Positions 45,395-58,900 of a stretch of DNA of 64,000 nt are shown one piece after another. Source of the DNA: Leptidea sinapis (Eukaryota; Arthropoda; Insecta; Lepidoptera; Pieridae); the NCBI RefSeq assembly GCF_905404315.1, contig NC_066269.1:744001-808000 (forward strand), in the 5' to 3' direction. The position numbers and the translations under genes are program-made. Under the pieces are notes generated by a model. It saw nothing but the letters and a program-made list of their open reading frames with translations. It was not told the origin of the DNA and ran no database searches. Within the stretch, counting starts at the first letter, position 1; the number at the start of each line of letters is the position of its first letter.

Positions 45395-45408
45395 TGTGTG
45401 TGTGTGTG
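45395..45408 (+). repeat. (TG)7 microsatellite
   Basis: Seven perfect TG dinucleotides lie in the non-coding right part of the piggyBac-like element. Confidence 0.9.
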
Positions 45409-46213
45409 TAACGATTTTGCGTCCACGCAAGCCACTTTCATTCAGCTTTTCTCAATAGTTTTTGTTTTATGGTGTACATGTTTTATATATTGCTGAATAG
45501 GTCATTTCATTGCCATTTTGATAGATGTTCTGAATGAACAGAAAACATGGATTATCATGACAAAATGTACAGGATAAAAATATTTGGATTTTATGATGAA
45601 TTTCCTACCCCAGTCTAGTTTTTGCTTCAAACAGTATAGGATTTTATAAATAATCTGATCTACTATTATTAGAAAAAAATCTAGATTAAATTTCCTACCG
45701 AATGGTATATAAATTAAAGTCTAGAAGCTAAATATCTATTCATAAAATCGTTTTGAAGAACGGCTCCTAACGCGAGCAATTTCTGTTGATCATCATTTTC
45801 GTGGGGTTGTTTCTGCATGAATATATCAAAATATTACTATAAAGGCATGTATATTTTGGTTTTATTTTATAAAGAACATATAATGTTTATTACAAAAACA
45901 TAAAAGTTAGTAAATAAAACAAGTAATTATTATTGAAAATCATCATTTATTCTAAAATATACATATTTTTACACTTATTGTGGAAAGAAAAGTCTGTGTG
46001 AAATAAAATAAAAGTACAAAATGAATAATTTATACATGGTCTTATAGCTTGTTTCAATAGCTTTCAGTGACAGTCATTCAAATCACCAAGTTATAAGCAT
46101 TTTATTACTACACGTAAAATAATACGCACGGGGAAAACGCTGCGCGAGCGCCGACCGCTTGCCGATCTAAGGTGTACATCGAGCGGCGGAGCGCGCCGAT
46201 CCGGAAAGGTTAA

Positions 46214-46998
46214 CAGGGATTTTGAAATCGAGTCTAAAAAAATTTTTATTAAAATTTTTTTTTTCTTTGAGCTGATGATCTTTTTACCAATACTCTTTAA
46301 GTTATAACAATAATTAGGTAGGTAGCTACCAATATAAAAATCTTAATGTTATCTCTTTCCATATTAATCTCCATCAATGATCAACACAATACATAGCACG
46401 AGCTCTCAGGTCCCAACTGTCAAGCAAAGAGGATATAAATACTACCTACGCAATAAGAGGCGGGATTGCCTAAGTAAAAATTAAAATTAGTTTAGTATGA
46501 AACGTGCAGTGAGATAATATTAATGACGGCATCTATCAGTCACTGCACGTTTCATAATTCATGCAATCGAGGTAGGTAATCGCTTTTATCATAGTTTCGC
46601 TAGGCTGCTTTCAAGTCGCAACTCCCAGTGTCAATGATGAATGCAATGCAGATTGCAGAATGACGATTGACGAATGAGGGAATGACATTCTTAGCTAGCT
46701 GCTACTGCTAGTGTGTAGGCAACCTTACATTCCTCCTTTTTAATAATAATTCTGTACTCCTAAACAGTTTTATTGAAATTTGATAATTATTTATTTTCAT
46801 TTTACATCCCTACCTGCCTTTTATGTCGCGGAATTTTGTTGGTTTTATTGAAAATATTTGTTAGTTCTCACAGGAGAACCTCATCATAAATGGGTACAAT
46901 TTTTGTAAAATAAATTAGACGTTTTTAGTTATATATATTATGTAGACAGGTAAATAATTATTTGCATTTTTTTCATTCATATTTCATAGCGTAAAGTG
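46214..46998. promoter_or_regulatory. upstream region of the RabGAP1-like gene
   Basis: Non-coding DNA between the piggyBac right end and the RabGAP1-like start. It contains a long perfect hairpin (46496-46556) and GC-poor flanks. No core promoter motif is convincing. Confidence 0.5.
46496..46556. repeat. 61-nt hairpin with a perfect 17-bp stem
   Basis: TATGAAACGTGCAGTGA (46496-46512) is exactly complementary to TCACTGCACGTTTCATA (46540-46556) around a 27-nt loop. The loop can extend the stem by GATA/TATC with a small bulge. Size and shape are those of a precursor microRNA or a miniature element remnant. Confidence 0.9.
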
Positions 46999-49900
46999 AT
47001 GGAGTTCAGTGGATGTCGTACAAATGAAGTTTTGGAACCGGTAGAAGTTGAATTTTGTTCTGATCGATCACACACACCGAGTCCATTACCAGTGTTATCA
47101 AGCAATGTCTGTTGCGACTTGGAAGACATATTGAGCGACGTAAGATGCATTTATATTCACTTCTGCACGTTTGTTTAGGTAATGAGTTTCTAACTAGATT
47201 GGAATAGCTATGGGAGAACTAATCAGAGTACATCTATATTCTATAACACATAGGAGATAATCTGATACTGATTCATTATTATTGATTACAATGTAATACT
47301 AATTATATTTTTAAAACAAAATACCTTCTTAAGCATTTTTAAAATTAAATTACAAAACTTGCCAAATAGTAAATGTTTATATATTAGGTAAGATCTTAAT
47401 AATTAAAATAGAACCAAATCTGTTAATCTTAATTAAAATATTGTTGAACTCACATGGATGCAAGATAATTGTCTGACCTTGACATTGATTTAGAGTATTG
47501 TTTTTACTTAGCCAAAGAAGAAATAAGTGCATAATATCTTGCACTCCTCTAATAATTTTAAATTTGGTACATATTTGCTATAAATAATTTGTTATATCAT
47601 TTTGATGTGGCTACTTAAAATTGAGACCTTCTCTAGAATGAACTTAGCAAATAATAATAAGTTCTTTCTGAAGAAGGTCTCCGAAGGGGATAGAATGAAG
47701 ACTGTGAAATTTTACCACCAGATGACACAAGTTTGTATGATTACCATAAAAAACCTCTCAATACCACACTCAATATTGTTAAACTTGGTCTCATAAGATA
47801 GCCAATTCAGAGACATACTGGGTTCATCAATACAGTGAGACTAACTTTACACTCTAAATGGTGCACAATTTTCATGCTCTATATGGATCTTTGTTCTCAA
47901 CTCTTGTATGGTGTATTACAGTATGGTTTTGAACCTTGCAACACAGAGCTGAGGGAATCCAGTACACATACTGTTGTGTCTTCTGCCATAATTATCACAG
48001 GGAGTGTTCAGAAAGGCCACTTTACGTCCTCCACAATGTAATTTAAAGAAACTTTCTACCATGTATTACCAAACTTTAAATGAACTTCCTTGTGTTTTCA
48101 GAACTTTAAATGTGTCAACACTCTTGTGTGATTCCTGTGGTGGTGTAAGAAATTTTGGGAGATTAAGTAAGAGGGAGAGTAAGAGTATTGGTGAACTGTT
48201 CACTGGAAACTTATAAGAATCTTATATGTAGATGTTTTGTGTCTTATATGTTCATGAGTGAGTGATTTGGTTGAACACACATTTACTGCTGTCCCCAAAG
48301 CTTACTATATTTTTAGCTATCCAAAACATATTTTAATTATTTTTTTCAGGCTATATCTGAGTCTCTACAGGGCTCATTGAGAGTCAGTCGCAGTCAGCTA
48401 ATAAATCAAGAACTTACTATAAGACCAGAGGCAAATATTGAGTCTAACGTACCTGAAGGATTGGACCTGTATAAAGTAATATTTGAAGTGGAAAGTGATT
48501 GTGAAGCTAAGATGGGAGATGATAGTGTACCTCTGAAAAATTCACCTAAAGAACAAGTGAGTACTACTATTTACTCTTTTCAGTAACTTAAATAATGAAT
48601 GTGAGTCTACACTAACTGAAGAATTAGCAGAAATATGAACTGTATTAAAAACATCTTTGTATAATGTCTCTGAATTATGAACAAACAAACATACAGTATG
48701 AAGTGGCCATGGTACTTATTAAATATTTGGAATGAGTTAAATATAGAAGAGTTAAAGAATGTGAAAATTATTTGTAAATATTTCTGTTGTGTACAACAGA
48801 AAATTGTTTAAATAGTATTTTTATCAATAATACAAATATTGATACAAAAAATTCTTCCTATTTAAGTATGTGTTTAAATGTTGTCAATAATAAATATACT
48901 CATAGTAGTGTTAAATTATAAATAAATACTTACAAGTATTTTAAAGAGTATTTATAGATTGTAATAAATACAAATATTTGGTCCATCAACATTATTCTGC
49001 AGCTAAATGCCTTCAACCCTGTCTTGACATCTAGTCACTGAAAATATTTTACGGTAGTCACTTAAACTTTCTATAAGATTTGATAACAAATAATTCAATA
49101 ACAATCACAATTGTGTTGTGATATAGTAACACCAAACACAAGCAACTGATTTGGACTATGTGGCTACTAAATATCAGTACCGAGATGCAATACAAGTTAT
49201 CAGTATGATCGAACATATCACATGTAAGAGTGAGACATTATTGAGACCCCATTATTGTTCAGTGTGAGTGGCTACACTGAACAACAGTTGACTTACTGTA
49301 TGAAATAACCGTTGAGTGTTTTCTCACGAGTTCTACTTTTTCTGAACATATGGTAGATTCAGTAATTTCAATTAAATATTTATAGTGATGATTCAAAAGC
49401 TCTTAATTAAGGCCTATTTGAATATGACTTAATTAGTTTTCGAAACTATTATTCCTTCCGAAATGTAACTCTGTATACCTATATATTATATCACGTAACA
49501 GTCCCAAATCTGACGCCAAGCTCAGTTAGAAGCTGAATGAACATTTGTATAAATGCTTTGCTTCAAAAGATGATTTGCTATGGACGAAGCGAACTTACAA
49601 GCAGAAAAAGGGACAGAAGAAGGTTTATCTGATGTTAAGTGACTGTTCTCTAAATCAATTTCAGTCCTAAATTGATGATTCATATTCGGCTTATCACATT
49701 TCAATTTCTTGGATAGTTATGGAGATCTTCATTAACATTTATCTTTTTTTTTTATGGAATAGGAGGACAAACGAGCGTACGGGTCACCTGGTGTTAAGTG
49801 ATTACCGCCGCCCACAGTCTCCTGCAACACCAGAGGAATCACAAGAGCGTTGCCGGCCTTTAAGGAAGGTGAACGCGCTTTTCTTGAAGGTACCCATGTC

Positions 49901-52900
49901 GTATCGTCCCGGAAACACCGCAAGAGGAAGCTCATTCCACAGCTTCGTAGTACGAGGAAGAAAGCTCCTTGAAAACCGCACTGTGGAGGACCGCCACACA
50001 TCCAGATGGTGGGGATAATATCGTAACTTGTGGCGTGTCGTGCGAAGGTGAAATTCGGCGGCAGGAATCAGGTTGAACAGCTCTTCGGAACACTCACCGT
50101 GATAAATGCGGTAGAAGACACACAATGAAGCGACGTCTCTACGCAACGCCAAGTGATCCAGCCGTTCACAGAGCGCTAGGTCCCCGACAATTCGAGCTGC
50201 TCTGCGTTGCACGCGGTCAAATGGATCGAGCTGATACTGGGGTGCGCCAGACCAGAGATGTGAGGAATACTCCATGTGAGGCCGGACCTGCGCTTTGTAG
50301 AGAGCTAGAATGTGGGCCGGCTTCAAGTATTGCCGTGCTCTATTCATGACGCCCAGTTTCTTCGAAGCCAATTTGGCTTTGCCCTCCAGATGGCCACGGA
50401 ATTAGCAATCGCTCGAGATTTCAAGACCCAGTATTCCGATACTAGGCGAGGCTTTAAGGGAAGTGTTCTCGAAGAGCGGTGATACGGCAAATGGGGTTTT
50501 TTTTTGTGGTAAATGCGCAAACTTGAGTCTTCTGGGGGTTAGATTGGACAAGGTTGAACTTACCACATTCCGCGACCTTCTCGAGAGAGGACTCGATAGA
50601 AGACACAAGTTTCTCCCGGCACTTGTCGACGTTTTCCCGAGAGAGACCTGCATGGCCCGTGTATACGGCATCACCGGTGCTGTCGTCTGCATAGCAATGT
50701 ATGTTGGCGGTGTCCAACATATCATTGATATGCAGAAGAAACAGCGTGTGAGATAGCACACAGCCTTGGGGCACTCCAGCGTTCACGGGCTTGGGATTCG
50801 AGCAATAACCGTCGACAATGACCTGTATGCTGCGCCCAGTGAGGGAGCTGGAGGTCCACTTGCATAAGCTCTCGGGAAGCCCAAATGATGGAAGTTTTGC
50901 GAGGAGCGCGTTGTGCCATACACGATCAAAGGCCTTCGCTATATCCAGGCCAACTGCCAGGTCTTCCCCCTTGCTTTCAATAGCCGCCGCCCATCTATGT
51001 GTTAGGTATACCAGAAGATCGCCAGTCGACCGACCATGGCGAAAGCCGTACTAGTAAGAGGTGCTTTTGTACAAGTTGCCGACCAGCTATATAACCTAAG
51101 CTATAGTGCCATTATTTGCCACAGCTTATTTATTGATTAACAAGTAAACAATTTTTTTATTTTTAAAGTGATATCCTAAAGGATAGAGAGAAGTAAATTT
51201 CTGGGATTAAGTATACAAATTAAATTTGTAACCAAAATTTATGAACGACGCGGGTGCCGAACCTGCGACCTCTCGGGTTCCGTCCGAGCGCTCTTACCAA
51301 CTGAACCAACCGTTCGAGTGACGCATGATTCGTAAATCTTGGTGTTTCTTGTTCAACTCTTACACGTTCCCGCGACCCGAGACGTCGCGGGTTCTAGTCC
51401 CGCATCGTTCATAAATTTTGGTTACCAGTTTAATTTGTATGATTAACAAATAATCATAAAATTACCTAATGTTATAATATTCACTGAACCAGTACAATAT
51501 TTATAATTAATTAAAGTGTTACCCACCTTGTCTCTTTCACATCATCATCACCAATCATGAAGTTATCCAAGGCTAATGAATTATATATTTTTTTTTATTA
51601 AAATAAGGGATGAAACGAGCAGGATATTCAGCTGATTGTAATTGATACGCCCTGCCCATCACAATGCAGTGCCATTCAGGATTCTTGAAACACCAAAAAA
51701 TTCTGAGCGACACTACAATTGCCCTAAATAACACTAAAATAACAGACCTTTACAAAAATATAGATTACCCACGCCATAAAAATATCTGTAAGTATAACCT
51801 TTAGCGTGGGTATCGCAGCAGATAAAACTAGTTACAACTTAGGTTATAATATTATTCCAAGAGTAATACAAACAGTAGGTTATATTCATTGAACCTGTAG
51901 TGCTCATTCAATGAACCGACAAACGCTATAAATTAGGACACTTGCCCGCAACACTGTAATGATGAAATTTCATTATGAAGTAGATCTACACTAACCGTAG
52001 TCAGAGGACTATAGGTAATTGACAATATATCATAATACGACACTGACGTACAATAAACAACTTGACTCACAATCACGCTATAAAGTGACTGAAGCAAAAC
52101 TATAGACTTTGAACATTACTGCCACGAAATAAGGTGTTAATTTGAATGATTGTCTTAATTTATAAGTTAATGTTTTACGGCCGTTCCCAATATTCAGTCT
52201 ATCTCTTACTTGAAATATTGAAAATTTGTATGGAAATTGCAATTCACGCGTCCCATCGGGTATATTGGAACAGCTTCAGATTATTGACAGCTAATTACTG
52301 ACAGTAGAAGGTAGTCATTTATCTCTATCTGTAGATAGTATATTGGGAACGGCCGTTAGTGTATACAACGCCGCTCGGACATTTTTTGACCACCTATTTT
52401 AGGCGATTAACGTATTGATGCTTTTACAGTAATAGTGTTCGCTCGTGTATAACGTGTCAATATAAAATACGTTATTGGTATCATTGAACAAAATCTACTT
52501 GCCTAGTTGAGGTTATGTTCGATTTTATAAAATATCTCCGAAACCCGGGTTTTTTTTTACAAAAAGAACTTCTGTAGGTGTTACTATAATAAATGTGGTC
52601 TCTAAAAAGCAATGTTTGAATTTGACGCAACATGGTACGGGGTTTCAAACAAAAATGGTCCTTTGCAAGTTTTATGTAAAAATATATTCAATTGATCTGT
52701 TCCATAATGATTTTCTCTTGTTTTTAAAAAAAAATTGGTATTTAAATATGCTTGAATGATATAATTAATAATCATCTTATATTTAATCCTACTAATATTA
52801 TAAATGTGAAAGTTTGTATGTCTAGATGTATGTTTGTACCTCTTTAGCGCAAACTACTGAAGGGATTTTGATGAAACTTTATAATAATATAGCTTACACA

Positions 52901-55900
52901 CCAGAATAAATCATAGGCTATAATTTATAAAATTAAAGTGTGAATTATCCAAAATATAAAATAAGTGTGAAGTAAGTAGAAAAGAAATCTGCAATTTATA
53001 TGGCAATACAACGTTTGTCGGGTCAGCTAGTGAGATCTATAACATTATTAGAATACTGTTATCTATTCCAATCAGTTAATAATTAAATTTGAATATAGAG
53101 ATAAACATTCGGGGTATCTAATTGTTATTAAATCGCAGCGTCAGTTATCGTTGGTATCTCGTCGATATGCGATTGTCGTCAATTGTCTGTTCCGTTGTTA
53201 TGGTTCATTAATTCATTGTGTGCCGGCTGTCGACCGCCGGCCATGCAATGCAGAGTATCAAGTGTGTGTGTTGTGTGATTTGACCAAGTGGTAATTTGGT
53301 TCTATAACTTACATATAAAATTCTCGTGTCGCGGTGTTTGTTTCCAAACTCCTCCGAAACGGGTTAACCGATTTGTATGAAAATTCGTGTGCATATCTGA
53401 TAGGTTTGAGAATCGGCGAACATCTATTTTTCATAATCCTAAATGGTAAGGGTGACCCACCTCCAAAATATTTATTTTTTATTTTTTTGACAAAACTTTT
53501 TATTTTTATTTTATTATGATTAAGCATTGAAAAATACATACAACTTCAAAGTTTCGCCCTTCAGCGATCTATAACTATTTTTGTATCCCGATTTTTATAT
53601 TATTCTGTTCCATCCACAGTTCCGCAATAGAGTTGAACGATGGCAATGGATTACAATAATTATAGTACGATAAATTTTATATTAGACATATTTTTATACC
53701 CCATAAATTTTAATTATTGAATGTTTTTATTACTTTATATGGCAGTTGTATTTGCTGGGTCAGCTAGTAATTTAATATATTATTTAAAAAAAAATATATT
53801 GATTCGTATTTAATGCGCTGCAATATACAATAATGTTACATCCGATGCGATGAGACACCGCCAGCTTGTTGTTGTATTTGCGGGAAGAAGTTTTTCAAAG
53901 TCAAATAAACTATTCAATTAGGCTTAAACTGAATTTGAATCGCTACTACAAATATTTCATTTATATATTATACATTTATAAGTATATACATTTATTTGCA
54001 AAGTTTGATACTTATCAGCAACAGAGTCTATTGGTCCAATAATACAGATGTAATTTTTCTGAAAAATCATTCGGGTCATTTTCCTACAAAAGTTCAAGAA
54101 ATTAAAAAAAAACTAAATATGCAGTTATTGGTTTCATATAAATCGAGGGAATGACTCCTTACACGACTTTCCTCTAATTCTCGTAGTTCATGACTTGCCC
54201 ATCACCGCCCTTCTCAAGTTAAAAAACACCATTAACTCTGATTTTATCACATCAATACTAACTGATTCACCACAGATAATACGCGCACTGTATCCTGATA
54301 AAATATAGTAATTTCGCCTACTATATTATATTTTTAAAATGATAATAAGTAGACACTTTAAATAGTAAGATACTTTACTATATAGTAGTGCTGGCAACCC
54401 TAGATGGAAACAAAACGGGTATTACGCATTTTCGTGAAGTTAATTCAGGTCGCAGTCCGCCCAACAACTTAATTCCAAAAGCTTTAATGCGGTGAGATCA
54501 CATTTACGATTTATTTTGGTCCGAGAATAAATTTGCACATAGCGTATAATGCTAATTAACGATTGGGCGAGAAACGCTTGTCATAAGTAACAATGTAAAT
54601 GGAGGTCATTGTCAAGGTGAGGCATTAACACCCCAGCTTTATTTCGTCGAGACAAAATCGCTAACGGAAGGTCAACTTTTTATTGATATTAGATAATTTT
54701 ATTGCGATTTGGCTGGATAATGATACTGACCGATTATACTAGTGGGAGGCTCCTTTGTACAGAATTCCGGCTGGATTATGGGTACCACAACGTCGCCTAT
54801 TTCTGTCGTGAAGCAGTTATGTGTAAGCATTACTGTGTTTCGGTCTGAAGGACGCCGAATTAGGAATTAGCAGGAATTTGGATTAGCTCCTTACTATTTT
54901 GAATATTAAAACTAGCTAACGCACACATTGATTGGTCAAGCATTAGTGGGAGGCTCCTTTGCACAGGATGATGGCTAGATTATGGGTACCAAAATGGCGC
55001 CTTTTTCTGCCGAAAAGCAGTAATGTGTAAGCATTATTGTGTTTCAGTCTGAAGAACACCGTAGCTAGTGAAATTACTGAGCAAATGAGACCTAACATCT
55101 TATGTCTCAAGGTGACGAGTGCAATTGTAGTGACGCTCACAATTTTTGTTATTTTCAAGAATCCTGAGCGGCACTGCATTATAATGGTCAGGTCGTATCA
55201 ATTACCATCAGCTGAACGTACTGCTCGTCTCGTCCCTTAATGTCATTAAAAAAAAAAGATATAAAAGCCTATTCGTAACCTTGACATAAACGTCAAGTAT
55301 CCAAGTGGAGACGTGCCAGACCAAAAATTAACTAAATGAACTGGTGAAAATTGTCTCGTATAAATTATGTAGTTAGGGTAGGAGCCAAGTGACGTTAGTC
55401 GACGCAGCTACTTCAAAAAATCACCATTCAAAACGACTGTTTACTACACGCCCATATTATCTCTGGACCTCACTGGAACGTCAATACCCTCCCGTTCCCC
55501 TTGCTCCCCCTCGCGCTCGTCCTTTTGCGTCAGTACGGTTAGCAGTTTCATAACCGTTAGGTATATGTCGTGATATTTGAGTGCTATCATTGCTTTGTTT
55601 TTGAAGTTTTCATTGTTATGTTTTGACGTTTGTTGTTAATATTTCTGTAGTTTCTGTTGTTCTGTGTCGCTCTAAAAGTACTGCCAGAAAAATTAAATCT
55701 TTTTTTCCTTAACCCAGATTCTGTAATAGATGTTTTCTCATTTATTTATAATATTTTCCTAGTGAGGCTTGTTTTGCACACCATAACAAAGCGACAATGT
55801 GACGTCATTGACGTCCGCGTCAGGTCCAGAGATAATGTGGCCGGGCAGTACTTGTTGCCGACTGATTGTTGACGTCACTCAGCCCGTCCTGCTGACGTTC

Positions 55901-58900
55901 ATTCAGAAGGTTCCGTCCATGTTATAACAACAAATATGTTAGATAAAACATTACATTGTTGGCAACCAGGAAGCCATCAAGTTGGTTCTTTACGACTTAT
56001 CAATCAAAGTCGGTTACACTAACCATTTTTCTCACTCTATCTCCAATAGAGATGATCTTCTCCCTCCCACGCATGTCAGTACGACCATTAGGGTATACAG
56101 TTTAAACACTAGAAAAATATTGTCGTAATTATTTTGAAATAGTGAGTACAATAACAATTAGCCGGTCGTACATTATCGTCGATAAGAGGCAGGAGTCAAC
56201 TTGTGGGTTGAGTCGCGCACAGGCGTGATTCACAGGGATTTGATGTGTTCCTATTTGATGTCCATATGCATTTAGCATTCAATTGGCGTTAGACGAGTGC
56301 TGAGTTTTAAGTCTGGTGTGTCTAATGAAGTGGATGGATATCTTAACATTAACATTTTGTGTGCTAACAACTATGCATTCAGACTATTCTGTATAGTAAG
56401 TTATGTGATGTTAATTTATTGAACATTTACATATAATACCTGATAGTTGAAAGCAAATTTTCGTATCTTAAGTGTTTGTGGCATTCAATTTGTGAATTTG
56501 AAGTGTTGTGATTGAGGAGCATAATGAAGAACGAAAGGTTTTCGCAAATTATATACAAGGTAATAATTTAACTTGGTACTATATTTTAATGGAATTTTAA
56601 AATCGTGTTATTTATACAACGTATATATAATTGTATATACTTATAATATTAAGAAGCGGGGTCTTATACTTGACTCATCGGTCATCAATCGGTCTCATAA
56701 GAATAATTATTTCACATTAATCTTAGATAACTGAAATGAAAATATTCATTATAAATTAATTTGAAGCTTTTCGTTAGGTGCTTTAGTGGCGAGAAAAGTA
56801 AGTTAATCTTTAATTCTGTTTTTATAGATATTATATTATCTTTTAATTCTCTGAAACCATTTATTAGCTCTATATTTATCTCTACTATTACAATGTTTAA
56901 TACCTTTCATTTATAGTTAGTACCTACTGTATTCACACCTTTTTTATTTACTCAACTAAGTCGAAATATTCGAGTATTTGTGAGGCGTCATCTTTGAGAG
57001 ATGGTGTTTTAAAATATTTTGTACTTTGCCTGTAGCTAATAAATAATATGGTAAGGTATAAATAATTCAAAAGTGGGTTTCTTGCCACTTTTTCTCATTA
57101 TAGCTCAACTTGTCTGAAGTGGTGGTAAACATTAAATTTATATCTATAAGCAAGGCTTTAATGGCTAATCAAACAGTTAATTAATGGCTAACTCTGGTTT
57201 GAAGTAATTATTTCGTTCGAAAAAAATATATTTGATTTATCTTCTGTTCTCACTAGTATCATAATCATGTTTACCCCAATTTCGCTTCGTTTATATATTA
57301 TTATGTTCCATAACCGTATACATAAAACTGTACGTATTCAACAACGTTTTAATGTTTTATCGAGCTATATCGTTTCAATTAATTTGCAATGCTTCAAACG
57401 CCTGAGCAATTTACACGAAATAAAATGTTTCATAGCAATTTAAATAATATTTCCGCTGCAATCAGTTTGCAGATTTAAAGTCAGTGATTTAAAATATTGT
57501 GTGAAAATAAATACAGCTGAAATATCAAAAATATTTAAAATTGTACTAGAACCATTTCGAAAGTTGTTTATATAAAGTTACAAACTTAAATATTTTCAGG
57601 AATCAATTTGATTCCGAACGAAACACCTAAAAAAACCAAAACGTAACTGATCTGAGAAGGTTTCTTTTCATTTTAATATTTTTTCTCTTAACAATATTAC
57701 TATCTGGGTTAATTCCTACTCAAGTAATAAACAATAGATTCGAGTAGTTAATTAATTGTGACGCCAACACTCGAGTAGGATGAGTATGCAAAATAATTTT
57801 ACGCAATCTTAATTACCTACGTCTTATGACAGGAAAATATACCTTTTTGTTTCATTATTTTTCTCCAGCGTTTTATAATTAAGTATAATAAAAGATGCAA
57901 ACTATGATGAACAGGTTGAAGTGTTTCTATAGGAATAAGAGGAGTAGGTATGGTGGTATCTTGTATTGAGTTCATTTGGCTCTTTCCAGATGTTCAGAGC
58001 CTTCCTAGGGTGTTCTCAGATTTCTGGGAGCGGCTTAGTTTTCGAGAATTTTTGCCCGTTGATCGGCCAGTCCTGGATTTCATGATTGACAGTCTCTGCA
58101 CTTGGGGCTGTATATTATGCAAATTGTGAATAGGTGGTTATTTAGGCGTACATGCACTGTTAGAGTGTCCACCATTATTCGGAGGTCATTATTGTTTTAG
58201 CTGACGAGATGATGGGTTTGTCTGGGAGATATTGCAGGTATTGCTTCAAAAGTCCATCGGGTATTATGATGGTTACCTACTGATAAGAGATCGCAGCGTA
58301 GAGCAATGATCGTTATCGGCTATGGGCTTAGAGGTAATAATGGCAATGGGCCAGTCTCCTATTTTATATACGAGGGGCAAACAGGTAAGAGGATAAAGTG
58401 TTAAGGCAATTGCCCATGGATATCCGCAACACCAGGGGTCAAGAGATGCGTTACCGGCCTTTAAGTTGGGAGTATGCTCTGAGCTTGAAGGTATTTGGAG
58501 TTGGGTGGTTGCTATTAGACATTTTGGTGCGGGAAAATTGCAGCCGATAATCAAGTACTGTATCGCCAATTTGCCCTTCTCTTCCAAGTTTTTTTTTATG
58601 GAATAGGAGGACAAAAGAGCGTACGGGTCACCTGTTGTTAAGTGATCACCGCCGCCCACAATCTCTTGCAACACCAGAGGAATCACAGGAGCGTTGCCGG
58701 CCTTTAAGGAAGGTACGCGCTTTTGTGACCGCAGAACTGAATCTACATATTTAATATGTAGACTGTTTTCTTTGACTGGTCTTCGTCAATGTATGTGGCT
58801 CTCTTGGATTTTTTTTTCTTTACATCGTTCCACAAGGCTACGATAGTGCTGTCATTTTCATTCTATACGCGTAAGTATTGTTTCTGTTGAAGATCCAACA

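Larger units (their letters stand above)
39527..46213 (+). mobile_element. piggyBac-like element bounded by TTAA, carrying a nested errantivirus
   Basis: TTAA at 39527-39530 is followed by CCTTTCCGAAAT. At the right end ATCCGGAAAGG is followed by TTAA at 46210-46213. The ends are therefore inverted repeats CCTTTCCG next to the TTAA duplication that piggyBac transposases make. Inside lie direct-repeat arrays, a broken piggyBac-type coding region (40862-44944) and a 3.4 kb LTR element. Without the LTR insert the element would be about 3.3 kb. The inverted repeats are short as seen here (8 bp plus TTAA), so the boundaries rest partly on the inner coding evidence. Confidence 0.65.

Noticed and set aside
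50818..51054. 78-codon plus-strand frame
   Set aside because: Antisense shadow of the J1 reverse transcriptase on the minus strand.
51240..51310. Possible tRNA gene
   Set aside because: A and B box-like words are present, but no complete cloverleaf can be drawn and the region is one arm of a fold-back repeat.
55657..55872. 71-codon plus-strand frame
   Set aside because: Lies in an inverted-repeat region, has no homology I can recall and no splice context in phase with the RabGAP1 gene.
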